Positions 7,345-13,442 of a DNA stretch of 13,653 nt are shown piece after piece (the stretch's first letter is position 1; every line of letters starts with the position of its first letter). Under the pieces are notes generated by a model that saw only the letters and a list, made by a program, of their open reading frames with translations, ran no database searches and was not told where the DNA came from. Source of the DNA: Merdivivens faecigallinarum (lineage in GTDB: Bacteria; Bacteroidota; Bacteroidia; Bacteroidales; UBA932); contig JADILY010000153.1 of assembly GCA_017695055.1 (NCBI GenBank), positions 1 through 13,653 of the forward strand, in the 5' to 3' direction. The position numbers and the translations under genes were made by a program.

Positions 7345-8187
7345 ATGGAAATTTTCTACTCTGAAACGCTGAACGAGGCCGCCGGAACCGGGATGGCCGT
7401 CAAAGGTGCCGCCGCTTTCCTCGGAGAGGACGAATCCGCCCACTGCATACGGGTATTGAGGCACCGCGCCGGAGACAGAATAAACGTAATCGACGGGAAA
7501 GGCGGGATGTACGAATGCATCATAACGGAGCCTTCGCCCAAACGTTGCGGCCTGAGGATAGAGGATTTCCACGGGAACTGGGGAGGGCACGGCTATACTC
7601 TGCACATAGCCTGCTGCCCCACAAAAAACTCGGACCGGTTCGAATGGTTCATGGAAAAAGCCACCGAAATAGGCATAGATACGGTAATACCCATAATCGG
7701 AGAACATTCCGAAAGGAAAACGATTAAACGCGAGCGTGCCGAAAAACTGCTGCTCTCGGCCGCAAAACAGTCCCTCAAAGGAAGGATTCCCGTCCTTGAA
7801 GACTGTATTTTAGTAACCGACTTCATAAAATCGGAAGTGGACAAGGAAGTGGACAAGGAAGCGGACAAGGAGGCGGACAAGGGAGCGGGCAGGGACGGAA
7901 AGCGATGTCTAAAACTCATTGCGTACTGCTTTCACGGAGACGGACAGGATGCGAGGAAGGACATGTTCGAGGAAATGGAAAAACATTTCCGCGACAATCC
8001 TAATCCTGAAATACTGGTAATGATAGGCCCTGAAGGGGATTTCAGCGACAGCGAAGCCTCGCTCGCCATCTCCAGCGGATTCATTCCCGTATCCATGGGG
8101 GATTCACGGCTGAGGACGGAAACAGCCGCACTTATGGCTGCGGCCGCGGCATACGGTGCAGCTTCACGGCACCGTATCAAGGCCTGA
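7345..8187 (+). CDS. rsmE: 16S rRNA (uracil-1498-N3)-methyltransferase RsmE
   Basis: RsmE is a SPOUT-class methyltransferase that uses SAM to make m3U1498 in 16S rRNA of the 30S subunit. The N-terminal PUA-like domain shows ESAHCIRVLRHRAGDRI and VIDGKGG; the knotted catalytic domain shows CPTKNSDRFEWFMEKATEIG, AAKQSLKGRIPVLED, IGPEGDFS (G228-F233) and DSRLRTETAA. At 280 aa it is about 35-40 residues longer than usual; the excess is a charged insertion at residues 165-184 built from 12-base repeats (VDKE, VDKE, ADKE, ADKG), inside the SPOUT domain before AYCFHGDG. Its 3' end overlaps the convergent tsaC stop by 11 bases. The conserved motifs are intact, so it is probably functional. Confidence 0.94.
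   Translation: MEIFYSETLNEAAGTGMAVKGAAAFLGEDESAHCIRVLRHRAGDRINVIDGKGGMYECIITEPSPKRCGLRIEDFHGNWGGHGYTLHIACCPTKNSDRFEWFMEKATEIGIDTVIPIIGEHSERKTIKRERAEKLLLSAAKQSLKGRIPVLEDCILVTDFIKSEVDKEVDKEADKEADKGAGRDGKRCLKLIAYCFHGDGQDARKDMFEEMEKHFRDNPNPEILVMIGPEGDFSDSEASLAISSGFIPVSMGDSRLRTETAALMAAAAAYGAASRHRIKA
7837..7896 (+). repeat. 12-bp in-frame tandem repeat within rsmE
   Basis: Units of GTGGACAAGGAA type lie at 7837-7848 and 7849-7860 (identical), 7861-7872, 7873-7884 and a degenerate fifth at 7885-7896. The period keeps the reading frame and encodes a charged V/A-D-K-E repeat. Confidence 0.9.
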
Positions 8188-8770
8188 TAATCCGGATTTC
8201 CCCGTCCAGACCGACCTTTATCACCGAAGACGAAAACCCTGTCGACTCTTTTTCAAGTTCCGGACAGACTATATAATCCACGGCATCCTTTATTGCCGGG
8301 GAAATATCGTCAAACGATTTTGGAGTAGGCTCTCCTGAAATATTTGCCGAAGTAGAAACCAAAGGTTTGCCGAGACGGGCGGTCATCCTTCTGCAATAAT
8401 CCGAAAGCGGTATGCGGATTCCGACGGAACCGTCCTCCGCCACACAGTTGGGTGCAAGCCCGTAGCCCGGAGCAACTACCGCATCGGGATAAACTATCGT
8501 CATGGGCCTGTCGTTCACTTCAATCAGAGAGACAGCCATCTCGGGCATCTGCCTGACATAACGGCATATCATATCCATATCCGAGGCAAGGAGCACAAGG
8601 CTTTTGCTGTCGGAACGTTTTTTTATTTCATATATCCTTGCCACGGCCGCTGCATCGGATGCATCGCAGCCTATTCCCCATACCGTATCGGTAGGATAAA
8701 GGATTATACCGCCGCTTTTAAGAACCTTTACGGCGGCATCTATCGTTTCCTTCAATCTGTTCTCTTCCAT
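8177..8770 (-). CDS. tsaC: L-threonylcarbamoyladenylate synthase TsaC (Sua5/YciO/YrdC family)
   Basis: TsaC makes threonylcarbamoyl-AMP from threonine, bicarbonate and ATP, the first step of tRNA t6A formation. The 197-aa protein is a single YrdC domain: SGGIILYPTDTVWGIGCDA, then YEIKKRSDSKSLVLL (the K/R-rich ATP/threonine-binding patch), RPMTIVYP, VGIRIP and STSANISGEPTPKSF. It lacks the extra C-terminal Sua5 domain. The frame is open upstream to 9010, but the ATG at 8768-8770 (MEENRLKE) gives the family N-terminus and sits 5 bases after the preceding nuclease-family stop. It is the last gene of the mutL run and overlaps rsmE by 11 bases tail to tail. Confidence 0.93.
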   Translation of the reverse strand: MEENRLKETIDAAVKVLKSGGIILYPTDTVWGIGCDASDAAAVARIYEIKKRSDSKSLVLLASDMDMICRYVRQMPEMAVSLIEVNDRPMTIVYPDAVVAPGYGLAPNCVAEDGSVGIRIPLSDYCRRMTARLGKPLVSTSANISGEPTPKSFDDISPAIKDAVDYIVCPELEKESTGFSSSVIKVGLDGEIRIIRP

Positions 8771-8775
8771 TTTTG

Positions 8776-9861
8776 TCAATAATTCAAAACCGAAATTACA
8801 GGATAATGGTCGGAAAATTTCCAATGCGGGGTCCTGTGCGAAATAACGCCGAAAGACTCCGGAACAAAAATATAATCTATTCGCAAAAGGGGCCAGAGTT
8901 TCGAGTATGTCGCGGCAAAACCCGACCCGGCTTCCGAAAAAGTGTCCTTTCTCCCTTTCACTAAAGCATTGTAAGTATATGACATGGGAGTATCGTTGAA
9001 ATCCCCGCATATCAGCGCCTCATTGGGGGAATTCTTCACATTGTCCAGAATCTGCCCCGCCTGTTTGGGCCGTTTCAGCAGGGCTCCGCGTACCTTCACC
9101 CCTGTTTCCCGGGCCACTTCCTTATCCTCTACCATCGACTTGACAAGCCCGGCCGTGGAAATGCTGTAAGACTGCAAATGGCAATTATATACACGAAGGA
9201 TGCGGTTTCCCAGGTCTATGTCATTATACAGCGCAAGATTGCTGCTCTGGCTGAATTTTTCAACCCCGGACGATATTATCGGAAAACGGCTGACAGTCAG
9301 GTTGCCCGAATATTTTCCCGGTTCATGTTTGAAATAATATTTATAACAATAACCGCTGAAATATTTTTCCATGAGCACCGAAAGGGTATCCGGCGAACCT
9401 GCATAGAACTCCTGCATGCACACCACATCAGGAGAACATTTGCTTATGCTGTCCAGGGCGGCCTCCCTGACATCGGGTATACTTCCCCACTCGTCCGATT
9501 GCGGAAGACGGAAACCTCCCACATTATATGTTATGATTTTCAAAGTGTTCTCCCCCTCACCCACGACCGTATCGCCTCCACCGGAAAACCGTATCTGCTT
9601 GTCAGCGATGAAAACGAAAGGCACGAGAGCCAGAAGCGGAATCCAGAAAAACCTCGAACGCCGTATGACGGCCATGACGAGGAGCAGCAAATTGATAATG
9701 GCGACGGGAAATTCCATCACGGCAAGGACACCTGCCGGCCAGAAACGGGCAGGATTCACATACATCGAAAGATAGCACAGCAAGAGCAGAAGCGCCGGGA
9801 CAACCAGCACTATCAGCCACACTGCCGATGAAAATGTAAACCTGCGGGAACTATCCCTCAT
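8776..9861 (-). CDS. Membrane-anchored endonuclease/exonuclease/phosphatase family protein
   Basis: This 361-aa protein has an N-terminal membrane part with three hydrophobic segments (about residues 12-33, 42-65 and 72-86) and a C-terminal EEP (DNase I-like) domain. Catalytic signatures are TYNVGG (N113), CMQEF (E151), LTVSRFPI, YNCHLQ, CGDFNDTP (D287, N289), RIDYIF and SDHYPV (D351, H352), so the metal-dependent phosphodiesterase site appears complete. The family includes nucleases and lipid or inositol phosphatases, so the substrate cannot be told; the domain probably faces the periplasm or cytoplasm next to the inner membrane. Its ATG overlaps the rhomboid stop by 11 bases and tsaC follows after 5 bases, pointing to coupled expression. 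Confidence 0.88.
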   Translation of the reverse strand: MRDSSRRFTFSSAVWLIVLVVPALLLLLCYLSMYVNPARFWPAGVLAVMEFPVAIINLLLLVMAVIRRSRFFWIPLLALVPFVFIADKQIRFSGGGDTVVGEGENTLKIITYNVGGFRLPQSDEWGSIPDVREAALDSISKCSPDVVCMQEFYAGSPDTLSVLMEKYFSGYCYKYYFKHEPGKYSGNLTVSRFPIISSGVEKFSQSSNLALYNDIDLGNRILRVYNCHLQSYSISTAGLVKSMVEDKEVARETGVKVRGALLKRPKQAGQILDNVKNSPNEALICGDFNDTPMSYTYNALVKGRKDTFSEAGSGFAATYSKLWPLLRIDYIFVPESFGVISHRTPHWKFSDHYPVISVLNY

Positions 9862-10543
9862 AGTAAAGCCTGTTCTTTTTCTTCCAGATTAAAATCATTA
9901 TCAGACCGAAAATCATTCCGCCGAGATGTGCGAAATGGGCGATACCGTCACGTGTACCCAAAACCCCGGTAGCCAGCTCGATGACAGCGAATATCAGCAC
10001 GAACCACTTGGCTTTCAGGGCCACCGGAGGGAAAAGCAGTTGCAGCACGTTGTTCGGGAACAGCATTCCGTAACCGAGAAGCACGCCGTAGATGGCCCCG
10101 GAGGCTCCTACGGTCGGAGTGATCATAAGCCTGCGATAACCGCCTATGGCCGCCATGTCCCCGGCTTCCGCAAGCCCTTTGAAATGCTCCACCTGAAATG
10201 CCGTCACCCCGGTATGCAGGAGGGCCGCGCCTATTCCTGTCACGAAATAGAACAGCAGGAATTTTTTAGGACCCCATATCCTTTCCAGCGCACAACCGAA
10301 AATCAGCAGCGTGTACATATTGAAGAATATGTGGAAAAATCCCCCGTGTACGAACATGTGGGTAATCGGCTGCCACCAGTGGAAATACGGCGACTCTATA
10401 TAAAACAATGCGAATTTTTCATACATGAAATCACCCGTCAGAAGCGTAAGCAAATACACCAGAATGTTTATCAGGATGATATTTTTTACCGCCACCGGTA
10501 TATTCGAGAGAAAACCGCCTCTCCCATATTCATAATATCCCAT
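9851..10543 (-). CDS. Rhomboid family intramembrane serine protease
   Basis: This 230-aa polytopic protein fits the six-helix rhomboid core. Motifs are the HGGFFHIFFNMYTL helix after WQPITHMFV, the L1-loop region WGPKKFLLFY, the catalytic serine in GASGAIYG (S148) and the catalytic histidine in HFAHLGGM (H206), so both members of the Ser-His dyad are present. Rhomboids cleave transmembrane substrates within the inner membrane; the substrate is unknown. A hydrophilic loop (VEHFKGLAEAGDMAAIGGYRR) separates helices before the active serine. It starts 15 bases after mutL and overlaps the EEP gene by 11 bases. In Bacteroidota a rhomboid gene commonly follows mutL, so this order is ancestral rather than accidental (recalled, not checked). 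Confidence 0.93.
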   Translation of the reverse strand: MGYYEYGRGGFLSNIPVAVKNIILINILVYLLTLLTGDFMYEKFALFYIESPYFHWWQPITHMFVHGGFFHIFFNMYTLLIFGCALERIWGPKKFLLFYFVTGIGAALLHTGVTAFQVEHFKGLAEAGDMAAIGGYRRLMITPTVGASGAIYGVLLGYGMLFPNNVLQLLFPPVALKAKWFVLIFAVIELATGVLGTRDGIAHFAHLGGMIFGLIMILIWKKKNRLYYEG

Positions 10544-10558
10544 TTTAAAAATTTTCTT

Positions 10559-12391
10559 TTACCATTTAGTTATTATTTTATCTATATCCGAAAGCGACAC
10601 CGTAGCATTGCACCGCTTTCCTGAATACGGGGAAGTGGACGAATCCTCGCATCCCATAAGCTGTTCAATCAAAGAACGGGCCTCGGATTTATTCGGCACG
10701 CTCCTGTCCGACATGGCTGAAATATGTGCAAGCCTCACCGCCATATCCGAAATGATGCTGCTTCGGAGTTCTCCCGCCGTTTCATCCAGGGAGGCTATCA
10801 GCCCGGCCGCAATATCGGAAACAGACTGTCTGTCGGAACTGAAACCGGAAGGCATCCCGTACACGGCAATGGAAGTATCCCCGGCCGGCCTTATGTCGAA
10901 ACCGGCTTCGGACAATATCCCGGAATGCTCCCCTACAAGGGAAACCGCATGCCTGCCCACCTCTATTTCAACCGGATAAAGGAGGGACTGGGACAGTATC
11001 TCGCCCATAGCTATGCTCTGAATCATCCGGCTGTACATTATCCTCTCACGGGCACGGACAATGTCCACTATGCGTATGCCCTCTTTCACTTTATATATTA
11101 TATATTTTTCTCCGACCACCATCGTATCGTCGGCAGACAAAGCCTGCCTGTCATCGAAAAGCCTGCCATAATCCACGGCAGAGGCCGGATTGTACGTTCT
11201 TGCAGGAAAATCGCTCCCGGTTTTGGGAAAATCATACGTGTTTTTAGGAGAATCATACCCGTTATCCTGGAAGCCGTCGTTTTCGAAAGGATTGTAATCC
11301 GGATTCACGCGCACCTGCGGAGCCTTGACAGGGGAAGGGTCCCGCGGATTGAAAACCGGGATTTCCGGCACTCCCTCCACATCGAAATCTATGCTCTGGA
11401 CAAATGAATTCTTGCCCAGGGATTCCTTGACACAGGCATACACTATCTGGAAGACCACCTGTTCTTCCTCGAATTTGACCTCCGCCTTGGAAGGATGGAT
11501 GTTTACATCCACATTGTGCGGGTCTATCGTCAGATAAAGGAAATACGAAGGGGATGTTCCCGGAGCTATGAGGCCTTCGTAAGCCTTCATGACCGCCTTG
11601 TGCAGATAAGGGCTGCGGAAGAACCTGCCGTTTACGAAAAAATACTGGTTGGGCTGGGTTTTCCGCGAGTCTTCCGGCCTTCCGATAAAACCACGGATGT
11701 TCACGACCGACGTATCCGCCGATGCCTCCACGATTTCCCTGGATATGTCCTTCCCCAGCAAATCCGCCACACGGATTTTCAGACTGGAGGCCGGGGGCAG
11801 ATCCTGCACGTCCTTGTCATTGTGGACAAGCCTCAAAGAAAGTTCGGGATGGGTAAGGGCTATCCTGTTGAACTCCGAAAGCACCTTGCGGAATTCGGAA
11901 GCATCCGATTTCAGGAATTTTCTCCTTGCAGGGACATTGTAAAAGAGGTTCATTACGGAAAAATCCGTTCCCGCCGGACAGGCCGTTTCCGTAACCGAAA
12001 CAAGTTTTGAATCCGCATATTCCACACAGACACCCGTTTCGTCTTCCCTGCGCCTTGTCTTGAGCGAAACCTCGGCTACTGCGGCAATGGAGGCAAGCGC
12101 CTCACCCCTGAACCCGTATGTAAGTATCGATTCGAGATCTTCCGGCCGTGAAATCTTGGAAGTCGCATGCCGTTCAAAGCATTTTACAGCATCTTCCGGA
12201 GACATTCCGCAACCGTCGTCCAACACCCTTATGAGGGTACGGCCCGCATCGGACAGTATCACAGTTATGGAAGAAGCTCCGGCATCCGCACTGTTTTCCA
12301 TCATCTCCTTAACGACAGAGGAGGGGCCCTGGACCACCTCCCCCGCGGCTATCATATTGGCCACATTCGCCGGAAGTATCTCTATCTTCAT
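10559..12391 (-). CDS. mutL: DNA mismatch repair protein MutL
   Basis: MutL is the ATP-regulated linker between MutS mismatch recognition and strand incision/excision. The N-terminal GHKL ATPase domain (1-330) has IAAGEVV, KEMMENSADAGA (E29, N33, D36), LDDGCGM (58-63), TYGFRGEALASIA, FYNVPARRKFL, NQYFFVNGRFF and VDVNIHPSKAEVKF. Arg22 of the usual RPAS motif is Gly (QGPSS). A linker of about 80 residues includes three 7-residue repeats (YDSPKNT, YDFPKTG, SDFPART). In the C-terminal dimerisation domain the endonuclease motif DQHA(x)2E(x)4E is degenerate: D443-I-V-R-A-R-E449, with Ser at 454. It may therefore lack nicking activity, as in E. coli MutL. The length of 610 aa is normal. It follows the small membrane-protein gene after 12 bases. 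Confidence 0.95.
   Translation of the reverse strand: MKIEILPANVANMIAAGEVVQGPSSVVKEMMENSADAGASSITVILSDAGRTLIRVLDDGCGMSPEDAVKCFERHATSKISRPEDLESILTYGFRGEALASIAAVAEVSLKTRRREDETGVCVEYADSKLVSVTETACPAGTDFSVMNLFYNVPARRKFLKSDASEFRKVLSEFNRIALTHPELSLRLVHNDKDVQDLPPASSLKIRVADLLGKDISREIVEASADTSVVNIRGFIGRPEDSRKTQPNQYFFVNGRFFRSPYLHKAVMKAYEGLIAPGTSPSYFLYLTIDPHNVDVNIHPSKAEVKFEEEQVVFQIVYACVKESLGKNSFVQSIDFDVEGVPEIPVFNPRDPSPVKAPQVRVNPDYNPFENDGFQDNGYDSPKNTYDFPKTGSDFPARTYNPASAVDYGRLFDDRQALSADDTMVVGEKYIIYKVKEGIRIVDIVRARERIMYSRMIQSIAMGEILSQSLLYPVEIEVGRHAVSLVGEHSGILSEAGFDIRPAGDTSIAVYGMPSGFSSDRQSVSDIAAGLIASLDETAGELRSSIISDMAVRLAHISAMSDRSVPNKSEARSLIEQLMGCEDSSTSPYSGKRCNATVSLSDIDKIITKW
11195..11257 (-). repeat. 21-bp in-frame repeats in the mutL linker
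   Basis: Three 21-base units (11237-11257, 11216-11236, 11195-11215 in coding order) encode YDSPKNT, YDFPKTG and SDFPART, with a partial fourth (YNP) after them. They lie in the disordered linker between the ATPase and C-terminal domains. Confidence 0.8.
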
Positions 12392-12403
12392 CTCCTGCCC
12401 GTC

Positions 12404-12742
12404 TTATATGAACAGATATGCAAAATATTTTGCAAAGAAATACAGCAGTACGGCAAGTGCGACAAACATGGCATATTTCGCCAGCCTGACCAGAAAATTG
12501 CCTTCGCTCTTCGTTTTCTGGTAAGCGCCGTCCCTCAGGCTGCCGTAAATAAGCGACCCGGGAACATAATCCTTGCTCTGCTCGGGAATCTTTCCTTCCT
12601 GAAGCTCCTTAAGTTCCCTTTCGGCCGACACCTTCCTCAGTTTTTCCCTGCGGCGCTCCTTCTCCGGATCGTAAAAGACCGGCTGATAATTGAACACCCT
12701 GTGGTGCTGAGGGGTTGAAAACAAATTGAATCTGAATGCCAT
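12404..12742 (-). CDS. Small conserved-type membrane protein upstream of mutL
   Basis: This 112-aa hypothetical protein has a soluble N-terminal part with aromatic and basic motifs (RVFNYQPVFYDPEKERRREKLRK), a charged, coiled-coil-prone segment (residues 26-50), and one C-terminal hydrophobic helix (about 88-111, YAMFVALAVLLYFFAKYFAYLF), suggesting a tail-anchored inner-membrane protein with its N-terminus in the cytoplasm. Similar short proteins with an FYDPEKE motif occur upstream of mutL in other Bacteroidota as I recall; no function is known to me. It is the first gene of the minus-strand run, 12 bases before mutL, and is preceded by a good promoter. Confidence 0.75.
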   Translation of the reverse strand: MAFRFNLFSTPQHHRVFNYQPVFYDPEKERRREKLRKVSAERELKELQEGKIPEQSKDYVPGSLIYGSLRDGAYQKTKSEGNFLVRLAKYAMFVALAVLLYFFAKYFAYLFI

Positions 12743-12762
12743 AAAACAAAATCTATATCCTG

Positions 12763-12794
12763 CAAAGATAATAAACTGTTTTCAATTTCTCAAA
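12763..12794 (-). promoter_or_regulatory. Promoter of the mutL gene run (TTTG-N20-TATCTTTG)
   Basis: Read on the minus strand, TTTG (12794-12791) is followed after exactly 20 bases by TATCTTTG (12770-12763), matching the Bacteroidota primary-sigma consensus TTTG/TAnnTTTG. The start site would fall near 12755, leaving a leader of roughly 13 bases before the ATG at 12742. The box AAACAGTTT directly upstream of the -7 element is shared with the mlaE promoter. Confidence 0.65.
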
Positions 12795-12870
12795 AAGTTC
12801 CGGGGAGTAAGAAGCTGTTTAAAAATTTTTATCAGAAAATTCCAGAAAATTCGAGACATGCTTCCGTGCA

Positions 12871-12924
12871 GATTCCTGCCGTTTACAGATTCTTGCCGTT
12901 TTTTTTTGATTTCTGCCGTTTGTT
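12871..12924 (+). repeat. Three short direct repeats, GATTCYTGCCGTTT type
   Basis: Copies start at 12871 (GATTCCTGCCGTTT), 12888 (GATTCTTGCCGTTT, then a T-run) and 12908 (GATTTCTGCCGTTT). The spacing of 17 then 20 bases is explained by the longer T-tract after copy two. Confidence 0.75.
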
Positions 12925-12961
12925 GAGGAGAATAGCAGTATTATTTTACAATATAAATGGC

Positions 12962-13140
12962 GGAATGGTACCCGGAAGATGGCTGGAAAGATGACGGAAA
13001 AATGACGGAATAGTGCCAGAAAGATGCCAGAATGGTGCCCGAATGGTACCCGGAATGGTATCCAGAATAGTGCCCGAAAGATGCCGGAAAGATAGCGGAA
13101 AAATAGCGGAACGATGCCTGAATGATGGCGGAATGACGTC
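12962..13140 (+). repeat. 11-bp minisatellite, about 16 degenerate copies
   Basis: Units follow the consensus GGAAAGATGCC, for example 12985-12995, 13018-13028, 13075-13085, 13086-13096 and 13108-13118. Variant positions are mainly the GA/TG/TA dinucleotides before TGCC. Extra single bases occur at 12973, 13051 and within 13052-13063; all other steps are exactly 11. A period of 11 does not keep a reading frame, so the array is not coding by design. Confidence 0.85.
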
Positions 13141-13236
13141 ACAAAGAACTTTTGAAAAATTTTAAACGGCTTTTAACATTTGGAAATAATATTTGCCGAG
13201 ACTTGCCGATGTGTCATTTGCCTGTTTCCGGAGGAG

Positions 13237-13321
13237 CAGAGAGCCTCGGAAGGCGTTAGAGAACCTTTAACCAGCTCAAAGTTGATGATGCGAACAGGGG
13301 CCAGAGAGCCTCGGGAGGCGT
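13237..13321 (+). repeat. 20-bp direct repeat pair with hairpin core
   Basis: CAGAGAGCCTCGGAAGGCGT (13237-13256) and CAGAGAGCCTCGGGAGGCGT (13302-13321) match at 19 of 20 positions, 65 bases apart. Each holds GCCT-CGGR-AGGC, able to form a 4-bp stem with a 4-base loop. Intervening bases show no further similarity. Confidence 0.7.
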
Positions 13322-13442
13322 GAACCGTATTTCTACCGCAGCAATCCATGGTAATTGTACTGGAATATAGTTGTGTGTTGGGGAAGGAGGGGTACTTCAT
13401 GGATGCTATCTGTATTTTATAAATTCATAAATTCACCTCAGG

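Larger units (their letters stand above)
12812..13172. repeat. Imperfect inverted-repeat pair flanking the minisatellite
   Basis: AAGCTGTTTAAAAATTTTT (12812-12830) and the reverse complement of 13155-13172 (AAGCCGTTTAAAATTTTT) match with one substitution and one single-base gap. They enclose about 325 bases holding the 17-base and 11-base repeat families. The arrangement resembles a small non-autonomous element, although both arms also resemble the AAACAGTTT box of nearby promoters. Confidence 0.5.

Noticed and set aside
7234..7707. Upstream extension of the metallophosphoesterase frame to 323 residues
   Set aside because: It lies antisense to the 5' half of the well-supported rsmE gene and has no homology-like motifs; the family N-terminus starts at 7233.
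8771..9010. Upstream extension of the tsaC frame to 277 residues
   Set aside because: It overlaps the conserved 3' end of the EEP-domain gene, including its D287/H352 region, in another frame; the YrdC domain begins after the ATG at 8770.
12819..13142. 107-codon minus-strand frame of FRHHSGIF-like repeats
   Set aside because: It arises from reading the 11-base minisatellite; the period is not a multiple of three and there is no start signal or domain.
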